From 13-2-20CM-66-19 sp963760225 (GTDB lineage: Bacteria > Pseudomonadota > Gammaproteobacteria > Steroidobacterales > Steroidobacteraceae): DNA of 64,000 nucleotides. Location: NCBI GenBank assembly GCA_963760225.1, contig CAVXCD010000003.1, positions 1,984,001-2,048,000 of the forward strand. The letters are read 5' to 3'. The notes below the pieces were generated by a model that saw nothing but the letters and a program-made list of their open reading frames with translations, did no database searches and had not been told where the DNA came from. A program made the position numbers and the translations under genes. This document shows positions 35,440-43,138 of the stretch, in pieces (positions within the stretch are counted from its first letter, which is position 1; each line of letters starts with the position of its first letter).

Positions 35440-35706
35440 CTAGGAGTTGTCGTCATTCGCGATAGCAGTGAATCGCTCGTGCTCCCTAACCTTCACGATG
35501 TCGGCGTCACCGATGATCTTGCTGTTTCCGTTGGGAAGTTCCAGCTGAAGAACGAAATCCAGCTCGATGGAAACGCCTTGTGCAATCGCCGCCTGCTTTA
35601 TCTCGAGGCCGCTTAACTCGGCCTTCAGTAGTTTCACGAGCTTCCCGTTGACAGTCACTTCAACCGCGTGCTCTCTCTGCTTCGATCTCTCCTCGTTATG
35701 GTCCAT
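35440..35706 (-). CDS. Ubiquitin-like protein, multiubiquitin family, single domain
   Basis: An 88-residue protein. Residues about 16-85 follow the beta-grasp pattern of the bacterial multiubiquitin family: VEVTVNGKLVKLLKAELSG (first hairpin), LEIKQAAIAQGV (helix), FVLQLELPNG, then DIVKVREHERFTAIAND. Many relatives carry several tandem copies; here there is one. The C-terminus is NDDNS with no Gly-Gly, so conjugation, if it occurs, needs trimming or an unusual end. ATG 35706 is chosen for its AGGAG six bases upstream (35724 lacks one). First gene of the leftward operon. Confidence 0.78.
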   Translation of the reverse strand: MDHNEERSKQREHAVEVTVNGKLVKLLKAELSGLEIKQAAIAQGVSIELDFVLQLELPNGNSKIIGDADIVKVREHERFTAIANDDNS

Positions 35707-35747
35707 TCGGGTCTCCTGTAGCATCTAAGTGCCAGATAGCTTGTCGA

Positions 35748-35814
35748 TTGCTAACTAGCAAACTGAATGATACGATAAGCCATGCTCAAGAGCATGTCAA
35801 TTGCTTTATAGCAA
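35748..35814. promoter_or_regulatory. Operator cluster between the Ubl operon and XRE gene
   Basis: Three dyads in 67 bases: TTGCTAACTAGCAA (35748-35761, perfect TTGCTA-2-TAGCAA), CATGCTCAAGAGCATG (35781-35796, perfect 7-2-7) and TTGCTTTATAGCAA (35801-35814, one mismatch to the first). They lie in the 119 bases between the divergent starts at 35706 and 35826, as expected for binding by the adjacent XRE protein. AT-richness is higher than around. Confidence 0.65.
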
Positions 35815-35825
35815 CTGGATCACTG

Positions 35826-36254
35826 ATGGCGGATTCACAAGATAAGAGCTTCGACGGGGACGCTTTCTACAGTGCACTTGCAAGCACCGTGGTAGCTCGC
35901 GGAGTAACCTGGAAGCAGGTAAGCGAACAGACCGGGGTTAGTCCTACTACGTTGACAAGAATGGCCCAAGGTAGGCGGCCGGACGCGGCCAGCCTCGCTT
36001 CGCTCTCGAAATGGGCTACTCTGAACCCCGCAGATTATGTACGCGGGGGCCGCGCGACTGATGTCTCGGAACCCTTAGCGAGAATATCCACCCTTCTCAG
36101 GTCCGACCCGCGTCTTAACCGAGACGCTGTAACTGCGCTCGAAGCGATGTTGCAGTCGGCCTACGAGACGCTCAAGTCTCCGACGAACTTGAACGTCAGT
36201 GAGAGCAAACCTGCCAGGCGGCGAACGGCGCGCCGGGCGAAGGCTATGAAATAG
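35826..36254 (+). CDS. XRE-type helix-turn-helix regulator
   Basis: A 142-residue protein with an N-terminal helix-turn-helix of the Cro/C1 type (about residues 12-70): VVARGVTWKQVSEQTGVSP, TTLTRMAQGRRPDAASLASL, then SKWATLNPADYVR. The C-terminus ends in a basic tail (ARRRTARRAKAMK). It is transcribed away from the Ubl operon across the three palindromes at 35748-35814, so it probably represses that operon and itself. ATG 35826 (MADSQDK) begins the natural protein; the in-frame start at 35748 lies inside the first palindrome. Confidence 0.82.
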   Translation: MADSQDKSFDGDAFYSALASTVVARGVTWKQVSEQTGVSPTTLTRMAQGRRPDAASLASLSKWATLNPADYVRGGRATDVSEPLARISTLLRSDPRLNRDAVTALEAMLQSAYETLKSPTNLNVSESKPARRRTARRAKAMK

Positions 36255-36259
36255 GTTTG

Positions 36260-36427
36260 CTACCGCACTGTTCGCGCGCGAGCCCGCGCGGCAGCTGCCT
36301 TTTGCGCCGCATCGCGCTTTTCGATGGGAGCGACTACTTTCTCTCGTACGGCTTGCCTGAAGCGAGCCAACTCTCCTGCATCCGCCGGAGAAACCTTACC
36401 CCTTGGAAGCCCGAAATTTTTCTTCAT
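36260..36427 (-). CDS. Small 55-aa basic protein downstream of the papain-like gene
   Basis: An ATG at 36427 with a near-ideal ribosome site (AAGGAGAACAGAA) opens 55 codons. Sequence features: KNFGLPRGKVSPADAGELAR, then a charged, Ala/Arg-rich helix (RFRQAVREKVVAPIEKRD and AAQKAAAARARA). It begins 61 bases after the papain-like gene and its stop lies six bases from the convergent XRE stop. No family recognised. Length and location suit a partner or inhibitor of the neighbouring protease, but that is conjecture. Confidence 0.6.
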   Translation of the reverse strand: MKKNFGLPRGKVSPADAGELARFRQAVREKVVAPIEKRDAAQKAAAARARARTVR

Positions 36428-36487
36428 TTCTGTTCTCCTTGCAAAGATGACGCTCAGGAATCCCAGACCAGCCGCGCTGCGGGATCT

Positions 36488-37915
36488 TCAATGCGGCTGA
36501 AGGTTCCCATCCATTCGGCTAAGCGGAACTCCCGCGGGACTGGTTAACGTAATGACCTGGTGAGTATGGTCTTCGCCTCGATTCGAGACGTGCGCGCGCG
36601 TCTGATCGTACATCAGAAACACCGGATCATCCTCGGTCGGACTTGCTGTCGCGTCTATTATCACGCGGGTTGTGACCTGCCCGTTTTTCCATTGTTCAAG
36701 CGAAGAGATTTCCACAACCCAAATAAACTGTGGCATGGGGAGTTCCATGACGACCTTGACAAGGTCGGGATCGAATTGCGATCGAACCTTGTTTACGCTC
36801 TGACGCAACCTGGCTGTTGTGGTCAGGAAATACCTTATTACTGGCGGCCCGAGGTTCGAATGGTCAAATCCCAGATGATTTCCCGATGCAAGAAGCGCTG
36901 AAAACTCGTCGACCGCCTCTGCTGAATAATAGATCTTCTCCGGCAGTGCCACGATAAACGCATCAATGTCCTGTGTTCCATACGGCGTGATACCGCCGTT
37001 CGTCACCGTGAGATAAGGCAGGTGGTTGTCGTCAACAATGACGAAACCAGCTGCCAACTCGGCCGCAAAGTGCGCTGCCCCCGGGTTCTTTGGAGCCAGC
37101 AGCCTTTCGCCGTGTCCGATCACTGCGACCGCGTGCTCCTTTGCGAAAAGCGCCGCAAAGCAAGGGAAGCCTGACTCTACGTACGCGAACAACTGCCGAT
37201 AGAACAGTCCTGCATTCGCGTCCTTGGCAATCAACATCGGAAAGGTCCCTGCGGCTGAGAATATTCTCTCGGCGTTCTCTAGGCTGAGACCCTTAGACGG
37301 AACGAGCCCGCCGGGATCAAATTCGTGCGCCATGCGAGTGATGTCGTAAGTTAGAAACTCTGCATAACGACGAAACCGTTCGCTGTAGTGCCTCAAGATT
37401 GCCCAACACGCCGCATGGGCGCAAACCGAGATGTCCGTGTGTTGCTCCATGTAGGGGAACCCCTTGGCCCTCAGACGATTCCCAAGTAGATGAACGGGGT
37501 GCTCGTGGTCGATTACCCATCCGTGGAAGCCGTCTACGAAAGTTGGGGACACAACGGTGCGACCGATGGTAGCCGTTCGGGTCGGCCGAAGAACCATATA
37601 CCCCATGTAGTTGTCAGCAAGGGCGCGGGTGCGAGACCTAAGTTCTAGGCCGGTACCCAGCTCAATCGGGTCCTCAAAGAAGTGAAGGCGAACACACCAG
37701 GACTCGTACCGATAGCCCTTCTTAGCGTAAAAGTGGTAGTAAGTGCTTCGATAGTCCTTATCGACGTACGGATACTCAATCAGGATCGCGTGGCATTTGG
37801 GGCCTACTCTGCGTTTGAGCTTCTTCGCGACGCCAGATGGATTGTAAGCGTCGCCCACGTGGGACTTGAGCTTATCGAAATCGCTTGGATCCTTGATCTC
37901 AATGATCTCGTGCAC
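36488..37915 (-). CDS. Papain/C39-like cysteine peptidase candidate
   Basis: A 475-residue cytoplasmic protein. The N-terminal 150 residues are a separate unknown domain (IEIKDPSDFDKLKSHVGD at the start, a GYMVLRPTRTATIGRT segment). Around residue 165 comes SVCAHAACWAILRHYSERF, the Cys-helix arrangement of C39/papain-like peptidases; further on EHAVAVIGHGE supplies the His and AGFVIVDDNHLPYLTV the Asp/Asn. A C-terminal part of about 150 residues is unassigned. GTG 37915 with GGGAGGAATT upstream is the start. It lies on the other side of the XRE gene from the Ubl operon. A Ubl-directed or effector protease is an attractive but unproven reading. Confidence 0.62.
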   Translation of the reverse strand: MHEIIEIKDPSDFDKLKSHVGDAYNPSGVAKKLKRRVGPKCHAILIEYPYVDKDYRSTYYHFYAKKGYRYESWCVRLHFFEDPIELGTGLELRSRTRALADNYMGYMVLRPTRTATIGRTVVSPTFVDGFHGWVIDHEHPVHLLGNRLRAKGFPYMEQHTDISVCAHAACWAILRHYSERFRRYAEFLTYDITRMAHEFDPGGLVPSKGLSLENAERIFSAAGTFPMLIAKDANAGLFYRQLFAYVESGFPCFAALFAKEHAVAVIGHGERLLAPKNPGAAHFAAELAAGFVIVDDNHLPYLTVTNGGITPYGTQDIDAFIVALPEKIYYSAEAVDEFSALLASGNHLGFDHSNLGPPVIRYFLTTTARLRQSVNKVRSQFDPDLVKVVMELPMPQFIWVVEISSLEQWKNGQVTTRVIIDATASPTEDDPVFLMYDQTRAHVSNRGEDHTHQVITLTSPAGVPLSRMDGNLQPH

Positions 37916-38375
37916 AATTCCTCCCAAGCTCGGCTCGGCTTTGACGGTGCCCTGCCCCGTCGAATAATCGCGGCGCGCTGTTCCTTACCGCGTCTCAGCC
38001 ACAGTTCCCATGACCAGCGGGCAATTCTTATACTCTGTCGCCGCACTCCCTCCAATCTCACGTCCTGTCAGACGCCGCATCACAAATGGTGGGTGCCCGA
38101 GGTTGACGGGGCACGATAGCCCTTCGGCGGTCGTTTGATTCACAACCTGTATAGACCACCTGTTTTGCCTATTGCGTCAACGATATTTGGTCATGTCGTT
38201 TGACCTGCTTTGACATCCCGGACCGACGCTGCGCCATTTTCGACTCCGATACAAAGCAATGCCACGAGAAAGACGTATGCTCTTGAGCTATTCACGACAT
38301 CGCTTTCCTCCCGCTTCGGGGAATCTTATCGCCTCTCATATTGACGTGCACCGCACAGCCTGACGGTGCTGCGCA
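37916..38375. other. Gene-free interval between papain-like gene and relaxase
   Basis: About 460 bases. It must hold the promoter of the papain-like gene. Short frames here are Arg-rich with no ribosome site. None of the TTGCTA-type palindromes of 35748-35814 recurs. Confidence 0.5.
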
Positions 38376-39368
38376 TCAACGTGTCCGTTCCTGCTGAAGC
38401 AGCCGGCGCTCTCCGGATATCGGCGCCCGCCGCAACAGTTCTCGATCTGTGCGAACTGGAGGGAGCGCTTCAGTGAATCGTCTAACGTGCCACGCCAGAT
38501 CTTGCTGACCCTGCCGATCTAGGATCTCGGCAGCGGCCATCCAACCTCGCTCTACCTGGGCCCTCGTATGCCGCAACAACCCTCTGCCGGAGGCCTCCGC
38601 GGCGCTCGACCGCTCGACACTCGTCAATCCCTCATGCTCCTCCATGCGACGGGATGCACCACGTTGCAACGCGCGATACATCCCGTCCGATAGGTTCGGC
38701 CGGGTGGTTCCCCGGACCGCTCGGTCTGTCGCATTCGCGCTGATGCCTTGCGCTCGCAGATGGCGCGCAAATTCTCGGCGCCACGAACGAAGGGTCGCCT
38801 TGCGGATGTTCAGGCGGGCGCCCTCCTCACTGACCGCCTTAATCACCATGTGCACGTGCGGATGCGGCTCATCCGTATGGAGCACCATCGCGTAGCGATG
38901 CTGCGCGCCAAAGGTCTCCCGGGCAAAGGTTCGAGCGGCGCGAAGTAACCCGTCCGACGGCGTTCCCGCCGGCATCGAGAGCACGACCTTGTGTACGAGC
39001 TTCGGTTGCGAAATTCCGAGGGGCGGCCGGAGTTCTCTCGTGCGCCGAACCTCCTCGATATCGAGGTCCCAGTCCTCGAGCAGCTCCTGCTCGACGCCCT
39101 GCCCGCTCAGGCGCCGTCCGTCGTCGGTCTCAATCTCGATGTCCCCTTCGCGGCTCAGGTAACTCAGGTGCCGTCCGACCGCTTTTAGACCCCCTCCTCC
39201 CTTCGTGAGTACCTTCACCATCACCTCGGGTGTGCGGCGCACGGTCCGGCCAATGAGCTGGATCTCCTCCGGTGCCAGGTGCACCCGCTCCGCTGGCCCA
39301 CGCCGGGCGTAGCTCGTCAGCTTGAGCAACGGCCGACCTGCGCCCTGGTCAATCCGTAGTCTCGGCAT
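38376..39368 (-). CDS. Relaxase / mobilisation nuclease
   Basis: A 330-residue relaxase that would nick the transfer origin and pilot the strand. The metal-binding His motif is HTDEPHPHVHMVIKA, preceded by the conserved block RHLSYLSREGDIEIETDDG; the last 100 residues are a charged helical tail. Start MPRLRIDQG at 39368 overlaps the mobC 3' end by 20 bases. No type IV secretion genes lie in the window, so transfer would depend on a helper element. The nucleophilic Tyr could not be fixed by eye. Confidence 0.82.
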   Translation of the reverse strand: MPRLRIDQGAGRPLLKLTSYARRGPAERVHLAPEEIQLIGRTVRRTPEVMVKVLTKGGGGLKAVGRHLSYLSREGDIEIETDDGRRLSGQGVEQELLEDWDLDIEEVRRTRELRPPLGISQPKLVHKVVLSMPAGTPSDGLLRAARTFARETFGAQHRYAMVLHTDEPHPHVHMVIKAVSEEGARLNIRKATLRSWRREFARHLRAQGISANATDRAVRGTTRPNLSDGMYRALQRGASRRMEEHEGLTSVERSSAAEASGRGLLRHTRAQVERGWMAAAEILDRQGQQDLAWHVRRFTEALPPVRTDRELLRRAPISGERRLLQQERTR

Positions 39369-39900
39369 ACCCGCGCTCCCAGCTCGTCTCATTGGCCTTC
39401 AGCAGAGCTCTGACGTGATCACGCAGTGCCACGGCGATCTTGAGCATCGCTTCTAAGTCCTGACGGCCAGGTCCATTGGATCGGCCGCCGGCGTTGAGGG
39501 CTCTTGCAATCTGATTCAGGTTTCGGCCGACCGCTCCCAGCTCAGCAATAGAGCGCTTGAGAGCGGCGAGCTCCTCAACGGGCAGCGGAGTCAACTTGCG
39601 GAGGTGCGACCGCACCAGGACTGCGACATACGTTGCTGAGGGCATTCCGCGCGAGCTGGCTCGATCGCTCAGCAGCACCCGGTCGTCTGGGGCTAGACGG
39701 ATCGACATGCGCTCAGCGCGCAACTCCGTGCTGTCTGGTTTATCGATCGTCGGCATCTCGGTTGCGGACGTCCTCGCCAGTGTCTCGAGCAGCTGCCGGA
39801 CGAGCGCCGACTCAGTGATCTGTTCGCGCGCCGCAATGCTCTGAAGGACCGTCTTGGTCTCCGAACTAACACGACATCGCACCAGAGCATCGGCTGCCAT
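39349..39900 (-). CDS. MobC-like mobilisation accessory protein
   Basis: A 183-residue protein. N-terminal ribbon-helix-helix-like region (VRCRVSSETKTVLQSIAARE), a middle segment SIRLAPDDRVLLSDRASSRGM typical of mobilisation RHH proteins, and the MobC signature LGAVGRNLNQIARALN near residue 130. MobC proteins bind near oriT and help the relaxase. Overlap with the relaxase gene shows a two-gene operon reading away from the oriT candidate at 40024-40056. Confidence 0.82.
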   Translation of the reverse strand: MAADALVRCRVSSETKTVLQSIAAREQITESALVRQLLETLARTSATEMPTIDKPDSTELRAERMSIRLAPDDRVLLSDRASSRGMPSATYVAVLVRSHLRKLTPLPVEELAALKRSIAELGAVGRNLNQIARALNAGGRSNGPGRQDLEAMLKIAVALRDHVRALLKANETSWERGYAETTD

Positions 39901-40448
39901 GGTGCGAATCGTGGACCAACAGCAACCGCTTGGCTATCCTGCATTTCGTACGAATTTGCACCGATACTCACGTTGCGTGTTGGATTCTTCCTCACCCTGA
40001 AAGAGTGTGGAGAGTCCCACGAAGTATCAGAGGGTATCAGGGTACACGCGAGTACCTGCAACATCCGCAACGAGTTCGTTTGAGTGGATACGGGACGTTA
40101 CAAGCTGGGCTCCGAAGGAGAGTATGCGATGCAGCTTCAGTCAGCTTGTGAGGGACGGCCATGAGATTTTATATGGACGCCTCCCGATGGCAAAGTCTTC
40201 TTGGTGTGATAACCGGCAGATTAGGCTGCAGGTTTATATCCGGCCTGTTGTGCGGGCCGAAGCCTGCTGGCCCTGATGGATTCCGCTGACCCGCACCTCA
40301 TTTCTCCGGTGGGCTCGAAGCCCGGAATCTCATGCAGGTTTGGCGGGTCACGGTCTGACCTGTCAGCCATCACACGTTGTTGACCTTGCGCAACCTTTAG
40401 CGTGCCGTCTCCTTAAATGTAAATGTGATCACAACGGCGTGAACCGGC
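39901..40448. other. Gene-free interval: oriT candidate and IS 3' flank
   Basis: Left part (39901-about 40200): upstream region of mobC with the oriT candidate. Right part: the non-coding flank downstream of the IS110-family transposase, where IS1111-type elements carry their guide RNA. The exact IS edge could not be placed by eye. Confidence 0.5.
40024..40056. other. Candidate oriT region
   Basis: Direct repeat GTATCAG at 40024-40030 and 40034-40040, followed at once by the inverted repeat GGTAC-6-GTACC (40041-40056). Iterons beside a short dyad upstream of mobC/relaxase are usual for an origin of transfer. No nick site is recognised. Confidence 0.35.
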
Positions 40449-41468
40449 CTATGCGGGCTGACTCACGTACCCTGGCCTGTACGCGCGCTCGTGGGCGGAT
40501 AAGGCCCAGATCGTTCGTGCCATCTTGTTGGCCAGCGCCACGACTGCGACATTCTTCGGTCGGCGCTGCGCCAGATTCGTGATCCACTCAGACGGGGCTT
40601 TGCTGTGCGTGAGCACTGCCCGCGCGCCATGGATCAAAAGTGTGCGCAGATACGTATCCCCGCGCTTGCTAATGCCCAGCAGACGCACCCGTCCACCGGT
40701 ACCGCGCTGTCTGGGAACCAGACCCAGCCAGGCGGCGAACTCGCGCCCTGACTTGAATGCTTTGGCATCGCCCATCGTGGCCACCGCAGCTGTGGCGGTG
40801 AGTAATCCGACGCCAGGGATCGCGGCGATGCGCTGACTGGCCGTGTCTTCTCGGTGCCACTGATGCAAACGCTGCTCGATCTGCAGGATCTGCTCATCGA
40901 GCTTGTGGATGCGTGCAAACTGCTCGCGCAGCGTGTCAATCAATAGCGCCGGCAAGCGCTGCGACAAGCGCCCCAGAGCTGCTGGCAGCTGTCGGATCAC
41001 CCCAGCTCTGCCCTGGGGCATCACTTCGCCGTACTCGGCCAAAAGCCCGCGTACGCCATTGAGCTGTGCCGTGCGAGACTTTACCAGCTGCTGACGCATG
41101 CGATGCAGCGCCAGCACCGCCTGTTGCGCCTCGCTCTTGACCGCTACGGTCTTGACCGCGGGCTGCTGCACCGCTGTCCAGATCGCTCGTGCGTCGGCCG
41201 CATCGTTCTTATTGCCGCCAACAAAAGGCTTGACCCAGCGCGCTGAGAGAAGCTTCACTTCGTGACCGAGCTTGCCGAGCTCGCGCGCCCAGTGCTGCGA
41301 GCCCCCGCAAGCCTCCATGCCGATCACGCAGTTCGAACGATTGGCAAAATGCTCCAAAAACTTCTCCCGCTTAAGCTGCAACGTCACAATCTCGCCCGTC
41401 TCCGACTCCACCCAATGCAGCTGAAACACCCGCTTTGCGATATCCACTCCCACCACGATACGATTCAT
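40449..41468 (-). CDS. IS110-family transposase
   Basis: A 339-residue DEDD transposase. N-terminal RuvC-like domain: GVDIAKRVFQLHWVE (first Asp), CVIGMEACGGSQHW (Glu) and NKNDAADARAI (Asp-Asp); C-terminal Transposase_20 domain: IAAIPGVGLLTATAAVATMG and FKSGREFAAWLGLVPRQ with the presumed Ser nucleophile, then ISKRGDTYLRTLLIHGARA. ATG 41468 (MNRIVVGVD) is the start; its ribosome site is GGAGG in CCGGAGGGTCC, which lies in one arm of an 11-bp inverted repeat. Members use a structured guide (bridge/seek) RNA to pick targets. Confidence 0.93.
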   Translation of the reverse strand: MNRIVVGVDIAKRVFQLHWVESETGEIVTLQLKREKFLEHFANRSNCVIGMEACGGSQHWARELGKLGHEVKLLSARWVKPFVGGNKNDAADARAIWTAVQQPAVKTVAVKSEAQQAVLALHRMRQQLVKSRTAQLNGVRGLLAEYGEVMPQGRAGVIRQLPAALGRLSQRLPALLIDTLREQFARIHKLDEQILQIEQRLHQWHREDTASQRIAAIPGVGLLTATAAVATMGDAKAFKSGREFAAWLGLVPRQRGTGGRVRLLGISKRGDTYLRTLLIHGARAVLTHSKAPSEWITNLAQRRPKNVAVVALANKMARTIWALSAHERAYRPGYVSQPA

Positions 41469-41471
41469 CTC

Positions 41472-41545
41472 GGACCCTCCGGTTGCCTGTGAAGACTGAA
41501 CCTCTTCCACCTTTGGCACTTTGATGCCGTCGGCCCGGAGGGTCC
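41472..41545 (-). promoter_or_regulatory. Inverted repeat masking the transposase ribosome site
   Basis: Perfect 11-bp repeat: 41472-41482 and 41535-41545 (GGACCCTCCGG/CCGGAGGGTCC) separated by 52 bases. On the transposase transcript the downstream arm contains GGAGG just before the ATG, so pairing would hide it. This is either translational control of transposase or part of the element's non-coding RNA. Confidence 0.6.
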
Positions 41546-41621
41546 ACTTGCTTCCCAGACTCACCCGCTCACTTCACTCTCGAAGTGGGAGGCGTCCATA
41601 CCATTTCTTCGCGTTCGCCAA

Positions 41622-41816
41622 GTGATGCAGGTCACCGGCCTGTCTCGGATGACGATCTATCGGCTCGAGATCGCCGGGCAGTTCCCGAGGCGCCGACAAC
41701 TGATCGAAAACGCGGTGGCGTGGATGGAGTCCGATATCGAAACCTGGGTAAAAGCCCGCCCCGTCGCACAGCTGCGTGGGCCCAATTGGCTGGATCGTCG
41801 GAAGGGCGCCAGCTGA
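41622..41816 (+). pseudogene. AlpA-like excisionase, 5' end cut by the IS
   Basis: A small MerR-like helix-turn-helix protein (64 residues from ATG 41622): TGLSRMTIYRLEIAGQFPRRRQL, then NAVAWMESDIETW. The intact paralogue at 46967 begins with ATG and FLRIRQVMQATGLSR; here the same reading frame can be followed back as PFLRVRQVMQVTGLSR to about 41601, where ATA-CCA replaces ATG-AAA and similarity stops next to the IS. The original start codon and promoter are therefore lost. The residual ORF could still be translated from ATG 41622 or GTG 41619, lacking part of the first helix. Confidence 0.7.
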
Positions 41817-41923
41817 CCCTGACCTGCCGGTCGCGGGCGTCTGCTTTTGGGATTACGCACAGACCTGATTGTTGGACAGGGCACGCGCACTACGGCCGGC
41901 TCCAAGTCAGGGTTAAGCAGACT

Positions 41924-42652
41924 TTATCTCCCCTGGAAGCTAGTAATGACCACGGTCTCTCGGTGATCGTCGAAGGGAGTGACAGGCGGTTTTCCTCGCA
42001 GCTCAAAGATAACTCCGTAGCGGATTCGCTTCGCCGGACCCCCCGTAGCCGACCAGTCGGGTGGAATATGGAAGTGTTGATCGGAAAATATCCGCCTGGC
42101 TGCATCATCGAAAAGCTGACCACCAGACTCCAAGATGACGATGTCCCGCGCGTACCCCTTTTCGTCGACCGAGCATTCAAGTCCAACACGGCCACTGACA
42201 CCCTGCTGCCTGGCCTTCGGTGGATAATAATCGCGAGTAGATGGCAGAAACCCAGGCCCAGTAGCAGCGTCATCCTCAGAGCGAGGGTACTGCATCTCGG
42301 TCAATACTTGATTGGCGTCGAATGTGAACAATGTGTAGGCGATTATCCGCTCACCGAGGCGGGCGACCCAGTAACGATACGCGTATTCGAGCTGCGAGGT
42401 TCCATCCTGCCGGGTGACCCACGCAGCAGGTCTACCGAGTGCGGTTGCAACCTGAGCCTTCGTAGTAGTGCCTATCTGAAACGCCGCGAATTTTGACGCA
42501 TCGAGATCGGAAACCGATGATGGTGCGCTTAAAAATTTTCCTCCGGACCCCGGATAGGGATCTCCTGGCGCACTGATGGGCTTCGTCGTGGGTGCACTCG
42601 TGGCACAGCCAACAAGGCCGACGACTGCGAGTGACCAGAAAAGGTTGCGCAT
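41924..42652 (-). CDS. Lipoprotein with BamE-like and TonB C-terminal-like domains
   Basis: A 242-residue envelope protein. Signal peptide with lipobox VVGLVGCATS (Cys at residue 16). Residues about 55-110 resemble the SmpA/BamE fold (FAAFQIGTTTKAQVATALGRP, then QLEYAYRYW). Residues about 145-225 look like a TonB C-terminal domain (YYPPKARQQGVSGRVGLECS, YARDIVILESGGQLFDDAARRI). The combination is unusual. Start ATG 42652 begins the signal peptide; the frame extends to 42697. Within the island but not obviously part of an operon. Confidence 0.65.
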   Translation of the reverse strand: MRNLFWSLAVVGLVGCATSAPTTKPISAPGDPYPGSGGKFLSAPSSVSDLDASKFAAFQIGTTTKAQVATALGRPAAWVTRQDGTSQLEYAYRYWVARLGERIIAYTLFTFDANQVLTEMQYPRSEDDAATGPGFLPSTRDYYPPKARQQGVSGRVGLECSVDEKGYARDIVILESGGQLFDDAARRIFSDQHFHIPPDWSATGGPAKRIRYGVIFELRGKPPVTPFDDHRETVVITSFQGR

Positions 42653-42891
42653 CGGAGCTACCAATGGAGGATGGCCGGGTACGTTTGCGTGACGCAATTG
42701 TCACCTTGTACCCCAATTCTGTCGCATAACGCCCCGCGCTCCCACCCCGGCGCCGGGCGGCCACAGCGGTGGCGTCCCAATAATGTGATGGGGCGCAAAA
42801 TCTACGGCCTCTGCCCCGCGCACCTTATCCAGCCCCGACCACCCGCCCGAACTGCATGGACTGCCGCGCCCGGCGGCGCGACGATGCGCAC

Positions 42892-43080
42892 ATGCCGCTC
42901 GAACTGACCGACCTCGAACTGGAGACGGCCGCCCGTGCCTGCCGCTCGCTCGCCTACCAGGAAGGCGAGGCGGCCAAGCGGCTGCAGAATCCCACGGTGC
43001 GCGCCCCCATCGAGGGCACGGCGAAGCGCGCCGCGGCGCTGGCGGAGAAGTTCGAGGCGGCGCGACGGCGGGCTCGGTAG
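42892..43080 (+). CDS. Small helical protein (62 aa)
   Basis: MPLELTDLELETAARACRSL, then a helical stretch with QNPTVRAPIEGTAKRAAALAEKFEAAR. The amphipathic pattern and the conserved-looking NPT-R-PIE-TAKR core suggest a real small cytoplasmic protein; I recall similar proteins in other proteobacteria but cannot name a family. An alternative start at 42856 would add 12 residues with two Cys. Confidence 0.55.
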   Translation: MPLELTDLELETAARACRSLAYQEGEAAKRLQNPTVRAPIEGTAKRAAALAEKFEAARRRAR

Positions 43081-43138
43081 CTCGGGTGGCACAGAGAGAA
43101 CGACCGTCATCGCGCGTCAGGCGCGTACAATCCCAAGC

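Larger units (their letters stand above)
40200..41600 (-). mobile_element. IS110-family insertion sequence (edges approximate)
   Basis: One transposase gene of the DEDD type flanked by non-coding sequence. The right edge is placed near 41600 because an AlpA gene resumes there in mid-reading-frame; the left edge is only estimated. No terminal inverted repeats were recognised, as is usual for this family. Confidence 0.65.

Noticed and set aside
40007..40276. 89-codon plus-strand frame between mobC and the IS
   Set aside because: Covers the oriT candidate and crosses the probable IS edge; composition is not protein-like.
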